Shown piece after piece: positions 1-6,448 of a DNA stretch of 6,508 nt. The DNA lies in the NCBI GenBank assembly GCA_945947845.1, contig CAMEZN010000103.1, positions 1 through 6,508 of the forward strand. The letters run 5' to 3'. A program made the translations under genes and the position numbers. Positions within the stretch are counted from its first letter, which is position 1; every line of letters starts with the position of its first letter. The notes under the pieces are model-generated. The model was not told where the DNA came from. It saw only the letters and a list, made by a program, of their open reading frames with translations, and did no database searches. The DNA is from an uncultured Mucispirillum sp. GTDB lineage: Bacteria; Chrysiogenota; Deferribacteres; Deferribacterales; Mucispirillaceae.

Positions 1-50
1 AAATTCATATTTCATACAAAAGTAAATAAGATTCTTTATATATTAATAAG

Positions 51-821
51 TTATAGATTATTTTTGTATAACAGCATAAGACCATCTAATGTAAGGTTTG
101 GTTCATAAACTGTTTTAATCTCCATATCTTTTGAAATATCGTTACCTAATCCGCCAGTAATAATAACATTAACATTACTATTAGAAAACTCTTCTTTTAA
201 TACACGTCTTAATAATCCATTTATCATTTCAAGATAGCCAAAATAAATACCAGACTGTATATGATGAACTGTATTTTTACCTATTACAGAAGCAGGTTTT
301 TTTATACTTACTTCTGGAAGCTGTGCAGTATTTGAACGAAGCATTTTTGATGCAAGCATAATACCGGGACATATAATACCACCAATATATGCACCTTTTT
401 CATTAATTATATCAAATGTAGTAGCTGTGCCAAAATCAATAACAATACATGGTTTACCGTATTTTTTTACCCCTGCAACAGCATTTGCAATTCTATCTGC
501 CCCTACTTCCTTTGGGTTATCTACCTGCATAGTTATCCCTGTTTGTAATTCACTACTTACTATTAAAGTATTTAGTTTTAAATACTTTTTTATCATTCTT
601 GTAAAAGTATACTGTAATTGTGGCACAACACTGCCAATAACAGCACCTTCTATATCTGCTACATTAATATTATTTCTTTCAAGTAATGTTAATAAAAGGC
701 TGGCATATTCGTCAGTAGTTTTATCATGAATAGACTGTATACGAAATTTATATATTAATTTATCATTGTTATATAATCCAAATACAGTATTAGTATTACC
801 TATATCAACTGTTAAAATCAT
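51..821 (-). CDS. coaX: Type III pantothenate kinase (CoaX)
   Basis: Catalyses the ATP-dependent phosphorylation of pantothenate, the first step of coenzyme A synthesis, in the cytoplasm. The 256-residue length is normal for CoaX. The ASKHA-fold motifs are visible in order: the N-terminal phosphate-binding DIGNTN (residues 6-11), GADR (107-110) in the pantothenate/dimer region, DFGTATT (129-135), GGIICPG (147-153), NT...QSG (183-191) and TGGLG (222-226). These are the features that separate type III enzymes from CoaA and type II kinases. The ATG start at 819-821 has GGAG (831-834) nine bases upstream, inside the birA coding region. The first 17 bases overlap the end of birA, so translational coupling in a birA-coaX operon is likely. 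Family knowledge: CoaX typically needs a monovalent cation and resists CoA feedback. No terminator is evident after the gene before the window edge. Confidence 0.96.
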   Translation of the reverse strand: MILTVDIGNTNTVFGLYNNDKLIYKFRIQSIHDKTTDEYASLLLTLLERNNINVADIEGAVIGSVVPQLQYTFTRMIKKYLKLNTLIVSSELQTGITMQVDNPKEVGADRIANAVAGVKKYGKPCIVIDFGTATTFDIINEKGAYIGGIICPGIMLASKMLRSNTAQLPEVSIKKPASVIGKNTVHHIQSGIYFGYLEMINGLLRRVLKEEFSNSNVNVIITGGLGNDISKDMEIKTVYEPNLTLDGLMLLYKNNL

Positions 822-1569
822 AGCCTATTTCTCCAATATTTATATTTGATATTTGATTTGTATAAATATCCTGCACAATTAATTCACCTGTTGGCAGAAT
901 ACCTTTCTCTATCATTTCTTTCTTTTCTCCATTAATATGAACAGAGATTTTTTGATTATAATTTGCTGAATACTTACTCCAAAGCTCATCAATTTTTAAA
1001 CTGCCTTCTTTAAACTGATTAAGCATTTGTTCCATACTATTTAATATTTCAGCTAAAATTAATTCTTTTTTAATTTCCTTATCAGTATTTAAATAAACTG
1101 ATGTTGCTCTATGTGCAATATCTTCTGGAAATTCTTTATTAAATATATTAATACCTGCACCAAAAACTATTTTTGCTGCATTATTACCTGTAAAAGAAGC
1201 TTCTAAAAGCATACCGCTTACTTTTTTATGATTAATAACACAGTCATTTGGCCATTTTAACTTTGTTTCAGAATATAAGGAAATACCGTTACATACAGAA
1301 TATCCTGCAATAATATTAAACGGCATAAGCATATCTGGTGTAAGACCAGTTAATAAAATAGAAAAAATTAATGAAGACCCGGTATCTATCCATACTCTGC
1401 CACTTCTTCCTCTGCCTTTTGTCTGTAATGATGTAACTACCACTGAACCATAAGGAAAATCACCATTAAGTAAAATATCATTAGTAGAAGTAACTTCTTT
1501 ATAAATATAAATATTCTTACCAAAACTTAAAGTATTAAGTGAATTATAAAAAAAAGATTTATCAAACAA
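805..1569 (-). CDS. birA: Biotin--[acetyl-CoA-carboxylase] ligase, class I (BirA without HTH)
   Basis: Activates biotin with ATP to biotinyl-5'-AMP and transfers it to a lysine of biotin carboxyl carrier proteins such as AccB. The catalytic domain starts almost at the N terminus: TSTN (residues 27-30), the adenylate-binding loop GRGRSGRVW (52-60), KWPND (105-109) and KKVSGMLLE (115-123) with the catalytic-type lysine. A small C-terminal SH3-like domain follows from about residue 205 (KISVHINGEKKEMIEKGIL). At 254 residues there is no room for the N-terminal winged helix of bifunctional BirA, so it should be a ligase only and not a biotin-operon repressor. The start is TTG (1567-1569), preceded by AAGGGA eight bases upstream. 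No ATG lies between that site and the TSTN motif. The last 17 bases overlap the start of coaX, marking a shared transcript. Confidence 0.95.
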   Translation of the reverse strand: MFDKSFFYNSLNTLSFGKNIYIYKEVTSTNDILLNGDFPYGSVVVTSLQTKGRGRSGRVWIDTGSSLIFSILLTGLTPDMLMPFNIIAGYSVCNGISLYSETKLKWPNDCVINHKKVSGMLLEASFTGNNAAKIVFGAGINIFNKEFPEDIAHRATSVYLNTDKEIKKELILAEILNSMEQMLNQFKEGSLKIDELWSKYSANYNQKISVHINGEKKEMIEKGILPTGELIVQDIYTNQISNINIGEIGYDFNS

Positions 1570-1577
1570 TTTATGTA

Positions 1578-1583
1578 TCCCTT
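1578..1583 (-). promoter_or_regulatory. Ribosome binding site of birA
   Basis: Read on the minus strand this is AAGGGA, followed by an eight-base spacer and then TTG. It fixes the TTG at 1567-1569 as the birA start, since no ATG occurs nearby in frame. Confidence 0.75.
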
Positions 1584-1612
1584 ATTTTTTTAAATTACTT
1601 TTTTTATCATAT

Positions 1613-1641
1613 ATTATATATAATAACAAGTTAGATTTTAA
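1613..1641 (-). promoter_or_regulatory. Weak candidate promoter for birA-coaX
   Basis: On the minus strand a perfect TATAAT (-10, positions 1613-1618) lies 17 bases downstream of TTAAAA (-35, 1636-1641, four of six consensus bases). It would start transcription about 35 bases before the birA start codon. The surrounding sequence is almost all A and T, so chance matches are common and other -10-like hexamers overlap. The call rests mainly on the correct spacing and the divergent layout. Confidence 0.3.
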
Positions 1642-1681
1642 ATGAATATTTTATAAATAAAAATATTTTTTAAGATAAATA

Positions 1682-1710
1682 TAGACTTTTTATAATCTTC
1701 ATACTATAAT
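1682..1710 (+). promoter_or_regulatory. Sigma-70-type promoter of the phosphofructokinase gene
   Basis: TAGACT (1682-1687, four of six -35 consensus bases) and a perfect TATAAT (1705-1710) are separated by exactly 17 bases. The expected transcription start is near 1717, leaving a leader of about 30 bases with an AGGGGG ribosome binding site at 1737-1742 just before the ATG. A second TATAAT at 1691-1696 has no equally good partner. No operator-like inverted repeat is evident around the promoter. Confidence 0.65.
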
Positions 1711-1746
1711 TTTATAAATCAATAAAAACTGAAATCAGGGGGTTTT

Positions 1747-2961
1747 ATGGGTAACATTCGTAATATCGGAATTATTACAGCAGGAGGAGACTGCGGCGGT
1801 CTTAATGCAGTTGTTAGAGGAGCTGCAAAAATGGCAGAATCAAAAGGTATTGGAGCATTAGTTATACCTAATGGTTATGCTGGTCTTTATAATCTAGTTG
1901 ATTTTGAAAACCTGACAAGTTTAACTGGTGCGAGAAGTGAAGATATTAAATCTATCAGAGCAGGAAGTGAAGCAGGACATTCTCGCGTAAAAATATCTAA
2001 AATTAAAGATGATAATAAATATAAAAGAATAGTTGATGGTCTTAAAAAATTTAATATTGATGGTCTTGTAATTTCTGGCGGTGATGATACTGGTAGTGTA
2101 GTAGTTGACCTTCATGAAAATGGTATTCCTGTTGTTCATGCTCCTAAAACTATGGATTTAGACTTACAAACATATTCTGTTGGCGGCGACTCAACTATTA
2201 ATAAAATTGCTACAATACTAGAAGATTTAAAAACAACAGGCAGAACTCACAATAGAATTATGGTTATGGAAGTTTTTGGAAGATATGCAGGTCATACAGC
2301 TTTTCGCGGCGGTATAGCAGCAGATGCTGACTGTATATTAATACCAGAAGTTCCAGTTGATTTTAATGCAGTTTATGAACACATTAAAAATACATATATG
2401 AGAAGAATTTTAGCAAGTGATGTTAGAGCTGGAACATATACAATTGTTGTTGCAGAAGGTGTTAAAGATGAAAATGGCAACCTTTTCTCAGAAGGTGGAG
2501 CAAAAGATGCTTTTGGACATGTTAAACTTGCAGGAGCAGGAAAATTTGTTAAAAATAAAATAGAAGAAATGCTAAAAGCTGACCCAGAAGTTAAAAAATT
2601 CATGAAAGAATCTGGTATGTATGTTGAAGGTCTTCTTGAAATCCCAGAAGTTAGAGATGTTAATCCTGGACATATTGTAAGATGTGGTGAAAGCTCTGCT
2701 TATGATGCTAACTTTGGTAAAGAAGTTGGAGCAGCAGCTGTTCAGCTTTTAATTGATAATATTCATGGTGTTACTGTATCCCATATAACTGGTAATGGTG
2801 AAATCAGATATATGGTTACAAAAGATGCTATTGTTCAAAGACATGTTGATTTAGGTGTTCTTTCATTACATGAAAACTTAGGTGTATGTTTTGGTAGAAA
2901 ACCACAGCCTTCTAGTCCAAAATCAGCAAAAATTGATTCATTACCTGATAGAATTTATTAA
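1747..2961 (+). CDS. pfp: 6-phosphofructokinase, probably pyrophosphate-dependent
   Basis: Phosphorylates fructose 6-phosphate to fructose 1,6-bisphosphate. With PPi as donor the reaction is reversible and can serve glycolysis or gluconeogenesis. The fold is recognised from GIITAGGDCGGLN (residues 8-20), GHSRVK (77-82), GGDDT (111-115), PKTMDLD (133-139), EVFGRYAG (175-182), IPE (199-201), DAFGHV (254-259) and PGHIVR (307-312). ATP enzymes of the E. coli type have Gly at the second position after GG-Asp and Gly in PGTIDND. Here these are Asp114 and Lys134, the established signature of PPi-dependent enzymes. Asp137 matches the catalytic base. The middle Asn of TIDND is replaced by Leu138, and the usual MGR is FGR. 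The 404-residue length and the DAFGHV segment recall, from memory, the Propionibacterium PPi enzyme. The start has AGGGGG directly upstream. A promoter precedes the gene and a terminator follows, so it may be monocistronic. Donor specificity is inferred. Confidence 0.9.
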   Translation: MGNIRNIGIITAGGDCGGLNAVVRGAAKMAESKGIGALVIPNGYAGLYNLVDFENLTSLTGARSEDIKSIRAGSEAGHSRVKISKIKDDNKYKRIVDGLKKFNIDGLVISGGDDTGSVVVDLHENGIPVVHAPKTMDLDLQTYSVGGDSTINKIATILEDLKTTGRTHNRIMVMEVFGRYAGHTAFRGGIAADADCILIPEVPVDFNAVYEHIKNTYMRRILASDVRAGTYTIVVAEGVKDENGNLFSEGGAKDAFGHVKLAGAGKFVKNKIEEMLKADPEVKKFMKESGMYVEGLLEIPEVRDVNPGHIVRCGESSAYDANFGKEVGAAAVQLLIDNIHGVTVSHITGNGEIRYMVTKDAIVQRHVDLGVLSLHENLGVCFGRKPQPSSPKSAKIDSLPDRIY

Positions 2962-2977
2962 TATTTCAAAATTATAT

Positions 2978-3012
2978 GCCCTTTCAGCTTAAAAACTGAA
3001 AGGGTTTCTATT
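2978..3012 (+). terminator. Rho-independent terminator after the phosphofructokinase gene
   Basis: CCCTTTCAG (2979-2987) pairs perfectly with CTGAAAGGG (2996-3004) around an eight-base loop, and a G-T pair can extend the outside. The plus-strand continuation is TTTCTATTATT, a T-rich but interrupted tract. It begins 17 bases after the stop codon and should largely separate this gene from the methyltransferase downstream. The opposite strand lacks a T run after the hairpin. Confidence 0.82.
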
Positions 3013-3040
3013 ATTAATATTATTGTATAGAGATTTGATG

Positions 3041-3667
3041 ATGAAATTTTCTTATAATACCGTAGCTCTTGTATTTGATATAATAGATAAAATATTTTTC
3101 AGGCTTGGGAAAAATAACCCAAGAAAAGCAATATATAACCTTATCCCTGATGATAATATTAATCTTTTAGATGTATGCACAGGCACTGGGTCAAATGTTA
3201 TTAAAATTGCAAAAGATAAGCCAAATGTTAAAATTACAGGTATTGATAATTCATCTGGAATGTTAAATGTTGGGTTAAAGAAAATATCTAAATATAAGCT
3301 TAATAATATTGATTTCCTGCTTCAAGATGCAGCTGATATGCAGTTTGAAAAAAACTATTTTGATTATGCAGTTATTTCATTAATACTTCATGAAATGGAT
3401 ATGAATACAGCATATAAAACACTGCAAAATACATATAATGTTTTAAAAGATAATGGTAAATTAATAGTCTTTGAATTCATTTATCCAGAAAATAATAAAT
3501 TTTTTCCAAATCTTGCATTTAAACTTGTAAAAAAAGTTGAAGATGATAACCTGTTTCCTGAATTTTTAGCATATAATAAGGAAAAATATTTTATGGATAA
3601 TGGCTTTAAAATAGAAAAAGCCCATAAATTTCAATATACTGTAATATACGAGCTTATAAAGATATGA
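3041..3667 (+). CDS. Class I SAM-dependent methyltransferase, loosely UbiE-like, substrate unknown
   Basis: A Rossmann-fold methyltransferase of 208 residues, in the Methyltransf_11/25 style. Visible are motif I DVCTGTG (44-50), the ribose-binding acidic loop GIDNSSGM (67-74), QDAADM (95-100) as the adenine-contact region, ISLILHEM (112-119) as motif II, and strand 5 LIVFEF (141-146) followed by YPEN. The order, and the FEF-YP segment after motif III, resemble UbiE/MenG quinone C-methyltransferases. The protein is shorter than usual for UbiE and the HEM segment differs, so a role in menaquinone synthesis is only a possibility. Start choice: ATG at 3041 has AGAGA (3029-3033) seven bases upstream. 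An adjacent ATG at 3038 and in-frame TTGs at 3035 and 3023 are alternatives; the 3023 one has no ribosome binding site and would add six residues. The gene lies 36 bases beyond the preceding terminator hairpin, with no clear promoter of its own. Confidence 0.85.
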   Translation: MKFSYNTVALVFDIIDKIFFRLGKNNPRKAIYNLIPDDNINLLDVCTGTGSNVIKIAKDKPNVKITGIDNSSGMLNVGLKKISKYKLNNIDFLLQDAADMQFEKNYFDYAVISLILHEMDMNTAYKTLQNTYNVLKDNGKLIVFEFIYPENNKFFPNLAFKLVKKVEDDNLFPEFLAYNKEKYFMDNGFKIEKAHKFQYTVIYELIKI

Positions 3668-3734
3668 TTATAAAGTAATATCTGGCTGCTAACCATTATT
3701 AATATTCCATTGACAGTTACTTATCAGCATATTT

Positions 3735-3765
3735 GAAAAAATAATGCTTCACATGAAGAATTATT
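3735..3765 (-). terminator. Candidate intrinsic terminator of the leftward operon
   Basis: On the minus strand AATAAT-T-CTTC pairs with GAAG-C-ATTATT around a short loop: a five- or four-base inner stem, one mismatch, then a six-base outer stem (3740-3765). The hairpin runs directly into six T residues (3741-3736). On the plus strand it is not followed by T residues, so its direction fits the leftward operon from the acyl-CoA synthetase side. The stem is AT-rich and imperfect, so it may be inefficient. It lies about 470 bases after the flagellar-family stop codon, beyond the eroded frame. Confidence 0.45.
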
Positions 3766-3892
3766 CAGGACTGCATATAAATATATTTCAAAAGATATTA
3801 TATTATCTACCTTATGTAAATAACATATACTCATCTAAATGAACTCTTTTCCATTAAATAAATACTATATTTTAAGTCTTTTTCTTTACTGT

Positions 3893-4213
3893 TTAGTTTA
3901 TACTATTTATTTTTTCTGGCACTATCATTACAGCTGCCAAATCAGAATATCAAAAATTTCTTACAACACTGACTAAATTCTGGTAGTTACAGCATATCTG
4001 TATATAAATAATACCACACTAGTTAAATATATGAATTGTATTAAATGAAGTTTTTAAGGTGGAAGAGAAAAATTTATCTTCTATTTCTGTCTGTAATATT
4101 GGTGCATTATCATTTAATTTATAGTAAGTTTTCTAACATAATTCAGTATGTGGAAATGTAATAATGGTAATATAATCATCATTAGTAGAAAATTTTTCAG
4201 GTTTACTTATCTA
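3893..4213 (-). pseudogene. Possible remnant of a decayed gene
   Basis: One minus-strand frame reads through about 105 codons between the TAG at 4211-4213 and the TAA at 3893-3895, with only three internal stops (4133-4135, 4019-4021, 3950-3952). About nine would be expected at this base composition (my rough estimate). The open pieces are 24, 37, 22 and 18 codons and read like protein, for example KPEKFSTNDDYITIITFP and NDNAPILQTEIEDKFF. No start codon or ribosome binding site is present at the front. The frame lies just downstream of the flagellar-family gene on the same strand and before a terminator-like hairpin, as expected of a former last gene in that operon. The KPEKF...TFP segment faintly resembles the C-terminal edge of AlbA_2/AAA_4 putative DNA-binding proteins, which is too weak to name it. 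Confidence 0.33.
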
Positions 4214-4234
4214 TTTTAATGGTTTGTATATTAA

Positions 4235-4840
4235 TTATGCTTTTAAATTTATTACAGTTCCAAGCATTTCATCACTTGTTCTAATAGTTACAGCATTAGC
4301 TTCAAAAAATCTTTGATTTACCATATTATTTATCATTTCATCAGCAATATTTACATTAGAAGAAACCATATAGCCTGATAAAATACTAAACCCAGTAGGT
4401 TCATATCCCTGCCCTGCTGCTTCTGCTGGTGTGATTGTTCCTAAAAGTTTACCATCGCTGTATAAATTACCTTCCTTATCAAGACGAACATTACCACCAG
4501 CACCTGTAAAAAGAAGTTCACCGGAAGGACCTCTAAAATTTCCAAAATCATCTACTGCAAACCTGCCAGCTGCATAACTATATGTATTTAATAAGTCTTC
4601 TTCACTGCCATTTCCAAAAACAGCAATATCTGACGGAACCCCAGTAGGTATTAAACTTCCTTGGTTATCATTAGGTCTAATAGCACTAAGTTTTACCCCG
4701 CCAGTGCTTAATTCAGATAAAAAGGCACTGTTAGATTTATAACTTGGTGTTCTTACATTTGCAATATTATTAGCTGTTACAGCAGATACAGTAGCAGCAG
4801 CATTTAGTGCTGTTACTGCTCCAAACATAGCATTAATCAA
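4235..4840 (-). CDS. Short flagellar basal-body rod/hook family protein
   Basis: Belongs to the FlgE/FlgF/FlgG axial protein family, whose members are exported by the flagellar type III apparatus and polymerise through paired N- and C-terminal helices. The N-terminal rod signature is ANNIANVRTPSYK (residues 23-35). The C-terminal signature runs from SNVNIADEM (161-169) through QRFFEANA (176-183) to TSDEMLGTVINL (188-199). The middle IAVFGNG (72-78) and the YAAGRFAVDDFGN segment (89-101) match the FlgG pattern of 'aieGnGfF...tRaGnF', but the usual Phe-Phe after GNG is missing. At 201 residues it is shorter than FlgF or FlgG (about 240-265), so I do not assign a specific name. The start is TTG (4838-4840) with AAGGAG six bases upstream; an in-frame ATG at 4826-4828 is too far away. 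It sits 15 bases after the acyl-CoA synthetase gene, so it is probably co-transcribed although no other flagellar gene is in view. Confidence 0.83.
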   Translation of the reverse strand: MINAMFGAVTALNAAATVSAVTANNIANVRTPSYKSNSAFLSELSTGGVKLSAIRPNDNQGSLIPTGVPSDIAVFGNGSEEDLLNTYSYAAGRFAVDDFGNFRGPSGELLFTGAGGNVRLDKEGNLYSDGKLLGTITPAEAAGQGYEPTGFSILSGYMVSSNVNIADEMINNMVNQRFFEANAVTIRTSDEMLGTVINLKA

Positions 4841-4846
4841 TACTAA

Positions 4847-4852
4847 CTCCTT
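4847..4852 (-). promoter_or_regulatory. Ribosome binding site of the flagellar-family gene
   Basis: AAGGAG on the minus strand, six bases before the TTG at 4838-4840 and 18 bases before the in-frame ATG at 4826-4828. The spacing decides for TTG. It lies entirely in the 15-base gap after the acyl-CoA synthetase stop codon. Confidence 0.8.
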
Positions 4853-4855
4853 TTT

Positions 4856-6445
4856 CTATTTTAAGCCTTCTATTTCACCTTTTTGCACCATTTCTTTAAG
4901 TTTTCTTTTTAAGATTTTACCAATAGTTGTTAATGGCAGTTCATCAGGGAAATATACATATTTTGGAATTTTAAAATTTGCAATATATTTTTTTAAATAT
5001 GCTTTAACATCTTTTTCAGTAATATTAACCTCTGGGTCTTTTTTAATATATGCCAGTATAGTTTCATCTCCATCTTCATCTGGCACACTAATAACAGCAG
5101 CTGCTTCTACCCCTTTTATGTTATGAATATGTTCTTCTATCTCTCTTGGATAAACATTCATACCTTTAACTAATATCAAATCTTTTTTTCTATCTACAAT
5201 AGTAATAAATCCATCATTATCCATAGTTCCTAAATCACCAGTAAAAAACCAGCCATTTTTTATAGCTTCTGCTGTTTCTTTCGGCATCTTCCAATAACCC
5301 TGCATAATATTTGGACCTTTGGCAATAATTTCACCAACTTCACCTCTTGGAACTTCCATATCATCTTTATCAACAATTTTAACAGAAACTCCATAAAATG
5401 CCCTGCCTACTGTGCCAGCTCTTGGGTCATCAAGAGTATTTCCTGCTACAACTGGAGAAGCTTCTGAAAGACCATAACCTTCTATTAACGGTCTGCCAAA
5501 TTTTTTCTGAAATTTATTATAAATATCAACAGGAAGACCTGAACCACTGCATAAATGTATCTTAATAGGGTAAATAAATTTTATAAAAAGTTTTGGCATT
5601 TTTGCTTTAACTAATGCAGAATAAACTGTTGGCACTGCTGCCATTACAGTAGGCCGTTTAAAAATTAAAATATCTCTAAATTTTTTTGTTTTCAAATCCA
5701 TTACAGATTCTAAAATAACAATAGATGCTCCTAAAAATGACGGAAACATAATAGTTACTTCAAAAGAATATATATGAAACATAGGTAAAAATAATAAAAA
5801 TCTATCCTTATGTGTCATTTTGTAAGATATAGCAGCCATTTCAACCATACTGATTAAATTACCATGGGAAAGCATAGCACCTTTTGGAGCTCCTGTTGTT
5901 CCTGATGTATAAATAATCACTGCTGTATCTTCTTTTGATATATCTATTTCCAAAGGAAGTTCACTCATATTTTTATCTTTTAGTAAAACATTTTCAGCAC
6001 CCCAGTTTGCAGCACTGTCATCAAATGAAAATACTGTTTGTAAACAAGAACAATCTTCTTTAACTTTATTAATAATACCTTTAAATTTTTCTGATGTAAA
6101 TATTGCAACTGCTTCACAATTAGAAATAATATAACTTACTTCTTTATCTTTTAAAAAAGTATTGACTGGCACAACTATGCCACCTGCTTTTGATATTGCA
6201 AATGCTGCAAAAATAAAATAAGGCGAATTTTCCATCATTATGGCTACCCTGTCGCCTTTGCGGATACCTGAGAAAGCAAGCACACGAGATATTTTATTAC
6301 AAAGTTTTTCTGCCTGAGAATATGTATATGTTATATCTTTAAAAAAGATATATTTTTTACTTCCATTTTTATATGCCTGATATGTTAAAATATCGGCAAT
6401 AGTTTTTGGCTTTTCAACCTCTTCTTTTTTATGTTTAAATATCAT
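4856..6445 (-). CDS. Long-chain acyl-CoA synthetase (AMP-forming, FadD-like)
   Basis: ANL-superfamily adenylating enzyme that activates a carboxylic acid, most likely a fatty acid, to the acyl-AMP and then the acyl-CoA thioester. Core motifs are complete: the phosphate loop YTSGTTGAPKG (residues 179-189), FLPMFHIYSF (219-228), YGLSEASP (324-331) for adenine binding, TGDLG (402-406) with the ribose-binding Asp, the hinge DRKKDLILVKGMNVYPREIE (418-437), and the C-terminal TTIGKILKR, in which Lys510 is the catalytic lysine. The 529-residue length is normal. No transmembrane segment is obvious, so it is probably cytosolic or membrane-peripheral. The VKGMNVYPREIE hinge is the long-chain/FadD pattern, but chain length cannot be read from sequence. 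The ATG start at 6443-6445 has GGAG (6452-6455) six bases upstream. The gene begins three bases after a probable upstream reading frame and is followed by the flagellar-family gene after 15 bases. Confidence 0.93.
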   Translation of the reverse strand: MIFKHKKEEVEKPKTIADILTYQAYKNGSKKYIFFKDITYTYSQAEKLCNKISRVLAFSGIRKGDRVAIMMENSPYFIFAAFAISKAGGIVVPVNTFLKDKEVSYIISNCEAVAIFTSEKFKGIINKVKEDCSCLQTVFSFDDSAANWGAENVLLKDKNMSELPLEIDISKEDTAVIIYTSGTTGAPKGAMLSHGNLISMVEMAAISYKMTHKDRFLLFLPMFHIYSFEVTIMFPSFLGASIVILESVMDLKTKKFRDILIFKRPTVMAAVPTVYSALVKAKMPKLFIKFIYPIKIHLCSGSGLPVDIYNKFQKKFGRPLIEGYGLSEASPVVAGNTLDDPRAGTVGRAFYGVSVKIVDKDDMEVPRGEVGEIIAKGPNIMQGYWKMPKETAEAIKNGWFFTGDLGTMDNDGFITIVDRKKDLILVKGMNVYPREIEEHIHNIKGVEAAAVISVPDEDGDETILAYIKKDPEVNITEKDVKAYLKKYIANFKIPKYVYFPDELPLTTIGKILKRKLKEMVQKGEIEGLK

Positions 6446-6448
6446 ACC

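Larger units (their letters stand above)
3668..4234. other. 567-base stretch without an intact gene
   Basis: This lies between the convergent ends of the methyltransferase gene and the flagellar-family gene. All six frames are broken into short pieces, with no start that has a ribosome binding site. Two things stand out: an eroded minus-strand frame at about 3893-4213 and a terminator-like hairpin at 3736-3765, both listed separately. The part 3766-3892 and the outer edges show no repeats, RNA gene or promoter that I can support. Confidence 0.7.

Noticed and set aside
1..15. Possible start of another minus-strand gene (ATG at 13-15, reading MKYEF to the edge)
   Set aside because: Only five codons are visible and no ribosome binding site lies upstream, so a start cannot be supported.
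427..729. A 100-codon plus-strand open frame opposite coaX
   Set aside because: It lies wholly within the well-supported coaX gene, has no family features and is explained as an antisense shadow.
1570..1746. Runs of A and T in the divergent intergenic region as a possible operator, riboswitch or replication-associated AT tract
   Set aside because: No inverted repeat of convincing length, no repeated boxes and no riboswitch-like conserved core could be found. Base composition alone explains the runs.
1921..2603. Two minus-strand open frames (1921-2139 and 2373-2603) opposite the phosphofructokinase gene
   Set aside because: Both are antisense shadows of a strongly conserved enzyme and show no motifs or ribosome binding sites.
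4045..4161. A 38-codon plus-strand frame, starting MKFLRWKRKIYLLF, that looks like a small signal-peptide or membrane protein
   Set aside because: There is no ribosome binding site before the ATG. It lies opposite the eroded minus-strand frame, and hydrophobic short frames arise easily in AT-rich DNA.
3668..4234. Insertion sequence remnant or small RNA in the gene-poor stretch
   Set aside because: No terminal inverted repeats, target-site duplication or transposase motif was seen, and no promoter-hairpin-terminator unit that would mark a small RNA gene.
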